DNA of 64,000 bases from positions 24,437,146-24,501,145 of the forward strand of contig NC_052399.1 in assembly GCF_009389715.1 (NCBI RefSeq), in the 5' to 3' direction. Under the pieces are notes generated by a model. The model had not been told where the DNA came from. It worked only from the letters and a program-made list of their open reading frames with translations, and did not search any database. This DNA comes from Phoenix dactylifera. Taxonomy: Eukaryota; Streptophyta; Magnoliopsida; Arecales; Arecaceae. Positions 31,797 through 44,100 of the stretch are shown here, piece after piece. How positions within the stretch are numbered: position 1 is the stretch's first letter; every line of letters begins with the position of its first letter. Made by a program: the position numbers and the translations under genes.

Positions 31797-33172
31797 TAAG
31801 AGTCAATTATAAGGAAGGGAGTAACACCTTTCTTTAGCTCGAAGCATATGGTTATGATCAAGTAAATCTCTGATGTGCTTATGTTGAGTGTGAAAATGAC
31901 TAGATGATGTAGGTATAACTTCAATACCCAATAAATAATGAAGATCCTCTAATTCTTTTAGAGAATTTTTATAAATGAGCGGGAACAAACTTGTACAAAA
32001 TTGGGTTATTGGTGTAGGTGGGAATTAAATCATCCATATAAGTAAGAAAATATGCAGAAATGCCACATGAGAATAAATGAATAGAGAAGAACTAGACTTT
32101 CAATAAAACGATGTTTAATAACAAAGGAGCTAAGAACATGTTACCATGCCCAAAGGGCCTATTTAAGTATGTCAATGGCCTTCTTAAGCTAACAAACATG
32201 TGTAGGCAAAGAGAGATCAACAAAATCTAATGGTTGTTGCATATAAACCTTCTCAGTAAGGTTTCCATTCAGAAGGGCCTTATTTACATCCAACTGTTGA
32301 AGAGCCCACCATTTTAGCAATACAGAGGACAACTTTGATTAAGAAGGCATCATGATAACCAAGGTCAGGTCCTTGGTAGAAGCCCTAAGCTGCAAGTCAC
32401 ACTTTATAAAGAGCGACACTACCATTAGAATTTCGTTTGATATGACATACCTATTTACATCCCATTATATTTTGATTTTGTTAAGAAACTGACGACTGTA
32501 TGTAGTTGTTTCAGTTTGAAGATATTGTTTTGGGACCTCGTGATCATAGGATGCATACATTGTGGTATTTGGTTAAAGATGGGAAATAGTGCTGGTGAGT
32601 AGGAGAGAGAGGGTTGGTACAAAGGTGAGAAATTAGGACCAATGGATGACACATGAGAAAGACTTGTATGTGAAAAGGAGACTTACATGGAGATGAAGAG
32701 TTTCCATGCAATAGCAGTGGAGGAGGAACTACACTTGGGGGCCTCAGACATAATGTCTGTAGAGTTCGAGATACTTCATGCAACTTGCTATGCAAGAACA
32801 TGTTATTGTTAAAGAATAACAACCGGCTTTAATGGATTGGACAAAGTAGCGTGAAATGAGAGAGACCAAAGTTGGTTGGTGAGGGAGCCGACCATGTAGA
32901 GAGACTCGAGTGATCACATAAGGAGATTTAGGAATGCGAGGTAGAATTGAAAATGGATTCATCAAAGACAACATGATGCAAGATATAGATTCTTTTGATG
33001 CTGGGATCATAGCATTTATAGGCATTTTGATGAAGTGAATAACCAAGAAAAGTGCAGGGCTTAGATTGTATCTTTGCATGTAGCTCTCAGGCATCTTCCA
33101 ATAGCTTTCCCAATTTGAAATACCTTGAACAGTAGTTTGCTTAACTATTTCTTTAGATAAGAGCATGTACAT
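31797..33172 (-). pseudogene. Copia integrase end to reverse transcriptase, decayed
   Basis: In element order: integrase tail pieces (ALFLVIHFIKMPINA, corresponding to the FLGYS...YKCY region), LMNPFSIL (the VFDESVFPF region), HPMITRSQNNIFK (the MxTRSK linker), KARLVAKGF-like and DLGYHDAF-like RT motifs near 32340-32420, then ELEDLHYLLGIEVIPTS (LGDLHYFLGIEV) and LLDHNHMLRAKE at 31830-31990. Frames shift repeatedly and stops are frequent. The sequence breaks at 31797 where the composite insertion ends, and continues at 26171. Confidence 0.8.
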
Positions 33173-33797
33173 TAGGTAAAACTAACAAAAATAATAATCT
33201 ATATGTATTTTAGTTAAATATCACCCTACAATATTAAATATTCTTATGAAATCATTTAAAAATAAAAATATTTTATTTTTTACTTTAATTTTATTATTGA
33301 GATTCTATATTATTTTAGTAATTAAAGTGTCACGCCCCGAAACCATCATTCGGGTCAACCACGTGACACAGCTACATAATTCCTGAAGCGAAGCCCTAGA
33401 GATCATGTAAAGCCTAAGATGAACAATACCTACATAATACCAACAATTATAATCAAAGCCTAAGATGAACCACCAATATTAAATAATCAACTAGCTCAAT
33501 TATAAAGTTTTCGATGTTCATCAGTATTAAAAAAATAAAAGAGATAACTAACTAACTAATTAATAATTACACAAACTTCATGTCCCTCTCATCTAAAACT
33601 AAGCCTCTTGTGACTCTGAAAAATATAAAGAAGAATATGAGCTTTTCCAGCTTAGTAAAAATTTCGAACAGCTACATGATAAGTAATAAGAAAATGAACA
33701 AATGAACAATACCAAATAAAATGAAAACCATATCAATACTCGGAAAACTCATTCTAATAACATGTACATAAGCTCTCATTATCATCTTACTAAAAAA

Positions 33798-33838
33798 GCG
33801 CGCGCGCGCACACACACACACATATATATATATATATC
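33798..33838. repeat. Compound microsatellite (CG)n(CA)n(TA)n
   Basis: Three dinucleotide runs follow each other without interruption: GCGCGC, CACACA and TATATA. Confidence 0.92.
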
Positions 33839-33979
33839 AAATTTAACTAATTGTTCAACAACAGTTTCTTATGTCATGTCATTCATTTCTCACTAAATTA
33901 ATTTCTAGATTTTATAGCAATATTTTTTTGGCTTTGGACTAACTAAAATCATGACTTAGTCCAAGATTGCTAAACAAAA

Positions 33980-34140
33980 TTCCACGCGTAAATCTATGAA
34001 GACTATCCCAGGCATAGGCTTGTAGGGGTAATCTCACGTATAAGCCTGTAGAGTCTATCCCGCGTGTAAGCTCGTGGAGGCTATCTCACGCATAAGTTCA
34101 TGTAGACTATCCCATGCGTAAGCCTGTAGAGACTATTCCG
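33980..34140. repeat. Degenerate 26-27 bp tandem repeat, about six copies
   Basis: The unit is close to TATCCCACGCGTAAGCCTGT followed by AGAGAC. Copies differ mostly at C/T and G/A positions in CG contexts, as expected from methylated cytosine decay in a silenced LTR. Confidence 0.75.
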
Positions 34141-35328
34141 TGATGAGGTTAGTCCAAACTATATCTTATTTGTTTGATTTATATGTTACTCTTGCTATAT
34201 CAATTTATACTTACACAATGCATTTCTCTTAAATTCAAGATATCATTATTTACATAATCATGTTTTCAATATTTGATACATATAATAACCATACAGGTAA
34301 TTCATACTAGAATCATATAAAACATACCATCTTATGCCAAAACAAATCTATCGACCTCTACCAAAGACTGACTAAATCTCATAATGCAAATCCAATAGTA
34401 CAAATCAATAAACATGTACACATATTTGTGACTAAGTATAAGGATTCTTATCTCTACCGAAGACTGACTAAAAACAACAATAACTGACCTACTTCATGAT
34501 CTACGAGTTGAAGTGTAGAGTACCCCGATCAATTTTTTTTTGGATAAATGACTCTCCATCTACAAAATCAAACTCAATAATCAAAAGAAGAATCATACAT
34601 TGGATTAGTAACCTAGACCGCCTACTGGCATCCACAGGGTCCATCACTAGGTCCCTTGAATCCCTTCTACCAATTACCTCGGTTAATTAGAGAGAGATAA
34701 AGGGAGAGGAAGAAAAAAAGGTAGGAAGGGAACAGAGAAAAAGAAAGAGGAGAGAGAACGAGAGAGGGAAGAAGAAAGAAATCTTTCTTCTCTCTTCATG
34801 AACAGGGAAGTTCATCTTCCCCTTCCCCTTCCCCTTCCCCCTATATATCAAAAGGGGTGGCAACCATTGTGGCCCAGCCCCCCCACCTGACGATGGCCAT
34901 AGGCGACCCAAAACCTTGGTCGTCGCTGGCCGAGGACAGCGATTAGTCATCACAAAGAAGAAGAGAGGATGAAACACAAAGGAAGCTCTCGAATCTAGCC
35001 AAACTTGGCCTAGACCATAGCCGATTCTCCCAACAACTGGTCATATGATCCCAAAGATCCCAAGAGATGTGGAACTCGACCGAATTCGGTGGCCGATGAT
35101 GGTGAACTCGAAAGAAATGGGGCTGAAACAGGGCACCCTATTTCAGATGGCATTCTGGCGATTTGTCGTTTCAAAAGATTGAGATAACATACTAAAGGGA
35201 GAGACTGGCAAAAAGATGATAAGGAACAAACCATCACTGAAAAAAACATGGCATCAGGCAAAACTAGTAATTCAAGATTGTGATAAATTCTACTGGGACC
35301 TTTAACTATAAGGGTTTATTTCATAAAG

Positions 35329-38099
35329 AAATAGAATATGGTTAATTTCCATTCGAGAATTGGGGGATCAAGTTTCCTAGGATTTTTTTTTTTTTTTTGG
35401 GGGGGGGGGTCATCTAAGAAAGAACTTCTCTTTCATTTATATGATAATAAAATCTCTTAAAAACTGATGGCACATTCCATGCAATACTATTCAATATAGA
35501 GCAAAGCAATCTAATACCATAATAACTTTAATAGCTCAAAAGCAATGCTAAGTTACATCACATTAATAAGATGTAATGCAATGTTATAATAGCTTAAACA
35601 TGCCAAAAATATGCCATGTTGCATAACATTAATAAGATAATGGATGATATACGCAATCTAGGATTTAAGCACCAATGCATACTGATCCATACTAGCCACA
35701 CCCCGTTGTGCTGGCAATGTACCAGTAGCAATATAACCCCATGTGCTAGTATTGACATGTGTAGCACCCTAACTTTCTGCTGTGCCTGCATGTGGAGCTG
35801 TACCATATCCTGATATCACATAATATTTATTATTGGATGGTTATATGAGGAAAGAAAAAGAAAATATTATAGGAATTTAATAGGGAGTGAATATTAAGAG
35901 GTTGAAGCTTGATGATTCAACTGCTTTTAATTCAATAGAAACGATTCAAAAATAGAAAATTAGCTTTCTGATGATCCTACAATCAAGGATCAACAGGTCG
36001 ATTCAACTGACAATCCATTTTGTCTAGTTATGGAAGATCCAATTGACAGAACTGACTATTTACATGGAGCCAATGATGATGGTCAAGTTCGAATTCCATG
36101 ATCCTTTCTATCATCCCATCAGATATCCAATTAATGAAACCCCTCAAATTGATGATCGATCATACTATGGTCAACAACCAAGAATCATGGGATCATGCAT
36201 ATATTCTGTTTGTTCATGTTATTTTTTAATGTCAAATACATTCAACATCATGTATTGATTATAAGGATCCATATAAATGTGTACGTACATGCATGTGTAC
36301 ATAAGTATGTTATACCTGTATGTATGTTTATATATCTATGTATTTACGTATGTACAATTTATGATTGTACATATAATATTCATGTCTATACATGTACACA
36401 CATATATGTTTATATTGACATATGTATGTATATGTATCTATATGATATATATACAACTACATATAATGAATTCATGATGTCAAAGATATATGATAATTAA
36501 AAATAATACAATTCAAAGACAACGTAAATCAATATACAAATACAACCAAGATTGGCCAAACTATCCCGAATTGAATCGATCAAGAACCAGAACGTTTTGA
36601 GCAATTCGGATGGTTTGACTCTTAATAAAACCTCGATCCTCTCTCCCCCCTCCCCACGGTCCTAATTTCGTGTCTCTCCCCCCTCTCCTAGGGTTCCGAT
36701 CTCCACCCCTTACCGGCGTGCTACCTCTCGATCTCTCGATGAAAACCCTCTCGGACCAGAGGAGCGCAAGGGTTCCACCTGCAAAACCCTCGCTCATAAG
36801 CACCAGCCACCGTGACTCCCCAGGAGAACATCGAATGTGACCCCAACCCATCGAAATTGTCCCCATTGTCCCCCTTCTGGTCAACTCCCATCATTGGAAA
36901 GCCCCTTGCCATGAAGAACCAGAGCCTGCTATCTCTACAGCCACTACAATCCTTGAACCACACCACCCTCTCCACATGAAGACCTCTCAGGTATGCCGCT
37001 TTATTAGGGTTCTCTCTCTCTCTCTCTCTCTCTCTTATCTTCCCCATCTCTCTCCTCCTCCCTTCCTCCCTCTCCTTCTCACTCTCTCCTCCCTCTCCCC
37101 CTCCCTCTCCTTATTTTGACATGCCCCAGAATGGCATGGTATGACATGATTTTTACATTTATCTTCAGATAAATCACAAAGCGTCCTCAAAGACTAGGTT
37201 TTTTTTTTTTTATGGTTCCAGTGATTAGAAGTAATATTTATTAGAATGTGAAGTTTTGGGGTTCAAGGTTTTATGTTGATTAAAAGTCATTCTGAGTCAA
37301 ACTGTGTCGAAAGAGTTCTACGACTATGCACGTATTTTGAACCATTCTAAAATTAGGAAACATTATGATATCTATGGTTGTTAGATGTCAGCTCCAAAAG
37401 ATTTTTCGAAACGTTCCTATATTTGGTTTAGAGATCAGAGGCATAATGCACTGCTAAAGCAATTTACAAAAATCTTCGTAGGGATGGATTGAGAAGCTCA
37501 CATCACCAACTTAGCCGGGTCAAAAGAAAATATTGAAAATCTCTAGCTACCATCTAAATGAGCTATCTCTTTGGAAATTTATAGATGGAACCACAATCCC
37601 GTTTCATAGGATTAACCAAACACCTAATTTGTACAACATGCCAAATTCAACATGATACTCCTATTCATTCAGTTTCTCATTGCAAGTCCTCAGGTCCTAT
37701 AGAGGAGGAGATCATTATGAAATTGATTTGCCTACCATCCAAGACAAAGATAAGGATTCAACTTGGTTGACTTGCCAAAGAATGTTTTTTTATCGCGAAT
37801 AAATGCATTAGCAAACAAGAGAAAGCCAACTGTGTGCCAACAAATTAATCACCTTCTTTCTATAGAAATATTAAAATAGATTTGTTGGCACACCTTCTTT
37901 TTATAGAAATATTAAAATAGAAAATCAAAGCAGATTTTAAATCAAGCTTCACTAAAAAGTAAAGATAATTACCAAAATGCTATCCAAAATTCCATCGGAC
38001 CCGTTAAAAAAAATTTCTCGCAAGCTCTCGAGCTAAAGAAAACAAACACTCGATCGGAGGGAGAGAGAGCCGGAAAGGAGCGAGCGAGACAGAGAGAGC
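35329..38099. other. Region upstream of MED23
   Basis: No gene supported. A T16-G11 homopolymer junction lies at 35383-35409. 36270-36480 is rich in TATGTA/CATGTA repeats. 36600-37110 is C/T-rich with (TC)12 at 37011-37034. From about 37110 (GACATGCCCCAGAATGGC) the sequence may be LTR-derived. The GA-rich stretch at 38050-38099 (GAGAGAGAG...) just before the MED23 ATG is probably its 5' untranslated region. Confidence 0.45.
37011..37034. repeat. (TC)n microsatellite
   Basis: Twelve TC dinucleotides within a longer pyrimidine-rich stretch to about 37110. Confidence 0.9.
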
Positions 38100-38186
38100 A
38101 TGGAGCAGAACCAGAGGGCCCCGAGGGCGCCTCAACCCCACCCCGCCCGGGCCGCCATCGTCGATCTCTTCAACCTCTACCTTGGG
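38100..38186 (+). CDS. MED23: MED23 exon 1
   Basis: 29 codons from the ATG after a GA-rich leader; it ends CTTGGG|GTAACT in phase 0. The HPAR.AIVDLFNLYLG motif is conserved in plant MED23. Confidence 0.94.
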
Positions 38187-41100
38187 GTAACTCCTAAATC
38201 CTCTCAATCCCTTCGTCACGTTCCCCCTTCTCTCTATTGATTTTGAACAATGGCTTCTCCTCTTTCTCCTTGCAGAGAAATTCCCGGCAGCGGCCCGAAG
38301 ACCCCTCCCGCGAGACCTCGTATGCCTACTCTCCTCATCACGTCTTAGCTGCTATGAGCACTGTTCAGTTTTTGGTTTCGTCTGTAAACCTTGAAGAGCT
38401 TCTTTTTGGCTTAAAATACTTGATTTTGATCGAATCTAGTCTGGCTGATTTGCTGATAATTCTCAGGGAGACCTATTTTTGAATTATTTTCAGCTTTTAA
38501 TCATTATTAGCACCCTTGCGTGTTAGCAAAAGATGAGAGCGCCCAAAATACCTGAGAGCTTTTTGTGGCATGAGGGAATTGGTTGATTCATGACGTTGCA
38601 TGCCATCACTATGCTAGCAAAGGGAGCCTTTTTGTATGAATGACCGGCATTTCATCGTATTTTTCTTGTCCTAACCCAATAATTTTTTTTTTTAAATTTT
38701 TTTTGGTTTCTTGCCTAAACTTTTTTGTCAGAGAATTGGTGCTATTTGAATTCTAAAACATTGTGAATTGATGTTCTAGTTTTCAATTTTCTTAAGTTTG
38801 GGCATATTGATTGACTATAAAGTAGTTACTACAATTTTTCATTTCTAAATGGTATTATATGTTTCACTTGTTATCTTCTATTATTTTTTCTTTTCTTGGA
38901 TATCTGAAAGGTGATTTTCTAATTGGCTATGGCTGACAAATCCTATCAGGAACAAGATGCAGAAAAGGGTGACCGCTCCCAACAGAGATCTTCCACCTCG
39001 AGACGAGAAGTTTATCTTAGATTTTGAACAGTTGCAAGGACAATTCCCGGTAATTGTTGGTCTTCGCTTGAGTTATACACAAACTAATCCTTTGCAAGGC
39101 TTAAATTCATGTGCATACTTCAGGACCAGGAGCAACTGCGTGCTGTTACAGAATCAGTTCTCGTGTCATTCATCATTCAGTGCAGTGGTCATGCACCACA
39201 ATCAGAGTTTCTCTTGTTTGCAATACGGGGCTTGTGCAGCATAGGCTATGTGAAGTGGGACACTTTCCTTCCTTCTCTTCTTTCAGCAGTTTCCTCTGCA
39301 GAGGCGTCTGTTGGTCAGGGCACTCCAGGTGCAGCAGGAGTACAATCTACTGGTGTGTCATCATCCATGATGATACCTTCATCATCTACAGTTGCGATAC
39401 CTAATTCTTCAAACTTCCATGCTTCAAATCCGGCTTCTCCCCTATCAACAATCCATGGTATTGGATCTCCTGCTCAATCTATTACTGACCAGTCTGCTGG
39501 TGCAACTCTATCACCGATTAAACCCTCTGAACTGTCTGGCTCTGCACAACAGAGTATGATGAGGGCTAATCAGTCACTTAGGGGTACTGCTATTAGCTAC
39601 CTCCGCCAATTAACATGCCGGATTATTTTAGCCGGACTAGAATCCAGTCTAAAGCCAACTACCCATATCGAGATTTTCTCGCACATGCTAAATTGGTTAG
39701 TTAATTGGGACCAAAGGTTGCAATGCTTGGATGAAGTGGATGGTATGAAAGCCTGGAAGCCTGAGAGACCTTTGCACGAATGGATGCATATATGTTTGGA
39801 TGTTTTATGGAAGTTGGTTGAGGAGGATAGATGCCGCATCCCCTTCTATGAGTTGCTTCGCAGCAACTTGCAGTTTATGGATAACATTCCTGATGATGAA
39901 GCACTATTTACCATCATCCTGGAGATTCATAGGAGGAGGGATGTGGTGGCTATACACATGCAAATGTTGGATCAACAGCTTCACTGCCCGTCATTTGCAA
40001 CTCACCGGTTCTTGTCTCAATCCTATCCAAGTATTACTGGTGAACCATTAGCAAATTTGCGCTATTCTCCGATAACTTATCCTAGCGTCTTAGGAGAACC
40101 ATTGCATGGAGAGGTAGGCAAAATAAACTTATTTCTTTCAAAACCTTTATCAATTCCTTTTCTAATAAACTACATTAGTGCTTGAATACAAGCTCTTGTT
40201 ATCCAATTAGTTAATCTTGTTTTATTGCTTGCTTGTTTTTGTGCTTGTGTTTATGTAAATTATTTCCACCATGTTTCAAATGCATTTATAAGAATTCAAA
40301 TATTTAAAGATTCAATGTCATTCCTAATGAGCAGTTCTATAGGTATAAATTACTAATATAGTTTCACATAGTACATGTAATCTTATGATAACCAAATACA
40401 TTCACAACATTGTCACATGTACTAAATGTTAAAGATGTAATCTCGATATTGCAGCCAAGGCTAAAAATATTGGTGATTGTCTATACCAGATTGTACGGGA
40501 AAGTACAAGCAGTGTTTTAAAAAGCGATTGAAGTATGCTAGCAGGGACCATATAGCATTCGCGGTATGCACGTGCTATATGCAGGATCATATCTGATTAG
40601 TATTTTTTAACTATATAAAATAAATAAAATACATTAAGTACGACAAAAGTGACAACAATGATGGTAATATTTTTTGTATAAACAATATCGATATTAATAA
40701 CAACAACTAACTATTACGACTAATTACTCAGTACTTAATACTAATAGCAGCAATTATAACATAGTTGAAACTGAAATCCAACCTAGCTGTTTGTTTTAAC
40801 ATGCTCCATCCGTATATATTTGGCCTCATAATGCTAAGTGGCCTACATATGCTGCCGTGCATTACTAATTGAGCCGTAAATATGGCTGCATACTGCTAAA
40901 TGGACTGCCTTTTTTGGCCTAGATATGGTATGGTGCATATAGTAACAGCATATATGCAATGCAGTGTGGTCAAGAACAACATCTGCATACGCAGCCTTGT
41001 GCACCGCATCTTAAGACATCAGATGAAGTATGCCCAACCCCCATTCAGATTTGGTACTGACACATGGCATTTCACCTCCATTTTGTGGTGCTATTGTTAG

Positions 41101-44100
41101 GAGATGTACAGTATCATGCCACATCATACCATTACTAGTAAGTACTAGTAGCGATACTTTGACATTTGATTGAGCAATACTTAGTGGATATGAAACAACC
41201 TAGGATATGGTCTATTATATCAACATCAATGCTAGAAGGTATAAGGAATGGGTTTTTTTAATCTTATAGGGTGCAAAGATAGTGAATGCTTAAGTTTCAA
41301 CTTCACGTAATTTCTTGCATTGCTAAAAACTATAATTAGCTTGAACTAAGGTTCACCGTACTAATGCTTACCATCTTGTAATAGACATACTATACCATGT
41401 TGGTGCCGAATCGAGACTCGGTACGGAGGGTGTAATGAGTCTTGGTACATTGAATCGACGCCCGTATTGGGCATTATTGAGACTGGATTACCATGGTATG
41501 GCATGGTATCCGGTACCGAGATTGTGAAGTGTGGCTTTATCTATTGAAGTTGGCAACTTATGTGAAAATAATTGATTGATGAGGTTTGAGTTATGAAAAG
41601 TGAATCGAAGGTTTAGAAATTTCATAAAACATAGGACTTGATAAGATATAATTAATCAAGGTTGTATATGTGATTACAGAATTGAATAGGCAGGTGTAAG
41701 ATAGTTTATTGATCAAGGATCAAAGGGGTTTTTGGATGTTTAAATGGTTAGGGTTGCAAGGGCTTAAAGAAAGGTGATAAAATAGTAGAAAATGTAAATT
41801 AAATTGTAAAAGATGGAAGAAGATGCTTTATTAGGTTTGCTGCATTAAGTGATCAAAGATTGAATGCATGAAGTGGCACAATGAAAAAAAATCTGTCTTA
41901 AAAAAATTCTCTCTTTAGTATGGCTTATTTTTCAACTTTCGAGGATGAATTGGTGAAGGTTTGCATCAATGAATGTCTTGCTTGTTGGATTACGTGGGTT
42001 GTGCTTTCTTGATAGTATGACTCCTTCACTTGATATGACATTTACTTGGTAAAATTAAAAAGTTCAACCATGCATTTACTGACCATGAATTTTTTGCATT
42101 AAGGACAGGCCCTCGTTATTGAGATAAGTTGTCAAGAAGCTGCACACATAGACAGATAGCATTCTGGCCTGCCCAGTTGTGCAACAATAACTTTGCAACA
42201 AGGAGGTTGCAATACTTGAATCAGTCAATTATGGGTAATTGTTTCAATTTTCAAGGATGAATTGGTGAATGTTGTCCTGGTGAATGTCTTGCTCAGTGAT
42301 TAGCTAGCTTCTGATTTCTTGATAGGGTAACTTGTTCACTTTGAGATAACATTTACTTAATAGACATGGAAGAGTATAACTTTGCATTTGCTGAGGGTCT
42401 GTAGTCTGTCGTTTTGCCCAAAAGATGAAGTTTGTGTAAGTCCTCCAAATGAGTCTCATTCACACTAGATACATAGTTGGGATACACTAGGCATGATTCT
42501 TGCTTTGATACTTTGATTACGTAGTTGAAGTTGTGTTGCTGATTGCATGCTTTGCCTCCTCTCTCGTGGCCGTGTCTTGGTCAGCATGGTATGGAGAAGC
42601 GGTTCTTCGGTAGTTTGACTGTCTTGATGCAGCATCTCCATTTTTTGGTAAATCTCGGGAAGGTCTTTCCTATTCATTATTGTGCTCAAGTATCCATTTT
42701 AGAGTACTTTGTGCCTTGGATAAGGTTTCATACCCCTTTGAGATCATTCACAAATATATATTGGATTAGATAGAGCTGTTGAAGAAAAGGAAAGCATGTC
42801 AGTTTCATTGGGTATTTTGTCAAGGAAGATGTGTTCATGTTTTTGTACTTCCTCTGCCATTCCCATCAATAAATCTATGTTGACTTCTTACATTCATATT
42901 CAACTTAGCACATAAACCGATAAAAGTCACATGAGAAAGATAATCACCTTAGGCATATACAAGGATTTAAGTCATGGTTTGATGCCCCTCAGGACGTTGG
43001 GATGGGGCACCGCCCTAAGTGTCGCGAGTCATGATTGAATCATTCCACTATTGTCCTAGCATCTTGCTCTGCATGTCCCGAGCAAAGTCCACTGAATTAT
43101 TGGTAATCAATTTTTTTTATTTTTTAATGATTTTAAATATAATTTGATGTTTTTTGATATTTTTATGATTTCAATACATCCTAAATGATGCCTCTTGATG
43201 TTTTAGAGTGATGCAAGATATAAAATGATTAGTAAGATATTGCATGCTAGAAGAAGCAACACAAAATATCCTAAAATTAATTAGTAAGACATAGAATATA
43301 AAATAATATAATTAATTACATATATTTAAAGTACAATATGCGTACTAATATCTAAAATTTTTTCGAGTGGCGATGTCTCTTCTAGATATTCGGATCATTA
43401 GCATTATCAGGAGGCACATCAGCCCACCCCTCTAATTAGGCGGCGTTGTAGTCTTGCACGCTTATTCCATGAAGAACGTGCTCTAAAATATAACCAGTCT
43501 CGGATCTCTTATTGAAGCTCTACTTTGATAGGTGTCCTCTGGCTGATAATACGGTCAGGAAGGATCCATCCGAATATGCCGACAACAAAATCCGACCTCC
43601 AGGCTCTGTAGGATAGTAGCCACCGGAAGACGATGCCTCGGATGCGTCATATCCATATCTGTATCGGTATCGGTCATAGGTTGCCTTTGGCTGTAGGTAA
43701 TAGGATCCAGCATACAACTCGAAAACTGATACTTTTATGGATCCTACTCTACGTGCGAGGCCATCTGCAGCTACATTGTGTCCTCCTAAACGATCTCAAA
43801 GAGCTCGTCTCCTATATGCAATCGTATGCTCGTGGAATTTATCAGATCATGCACCATTGTTCCTATCCTGTGTAACATGTATAAATAAGGACTCACTGGT
43901 GAATTGAAGACCACCCTGCGACTGTCTCATAAATGATGATCTTATGTCCTCCACTCCCTTTTCACTGGATCTGAACTGTCATCGCTGCTCTTTCTGATCT
44001 CTGAATCTGAGTGAGCTGACTCCTTCACACTCTCCATCGGGGCTGCAACTATCTTTTCTTTTTTTTTGTTGTGCTGGGCAACTATCTGCTTCTCCTTCGT

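Larger units (their letters stand above)
33328..35323 (+). mobile_element. Solo LTR, about 2.0 kb, with TAAAG on both sides
   Basis: It begins TGTCACGCCCCGAAACC and ends TTTATTTCA. TAAAG is found at 33323-33327 and 35324-35328. It holds a compound microsatellite, a degenerate 26-27 bp tandem repeat and a TTCCCC repeat. No coding region. The right border rests mainly on the TAAAG match. Confidence 0.6.

Noticed and set aside
36195..36500. 101-codon frame rich in Tyr, Ile, Val and Met
   Set aside because: Translation of TATGTA/CATGTA repeats; low complexity only.
40114..40185. Continuation of MED23 exon 4 to the stop at 40185
   Set aside because: A GAG|GTAGGC donor at 40113 and resumed family similarity at 50613 (DFAYSIPKGSLDWE) show that this is intron.
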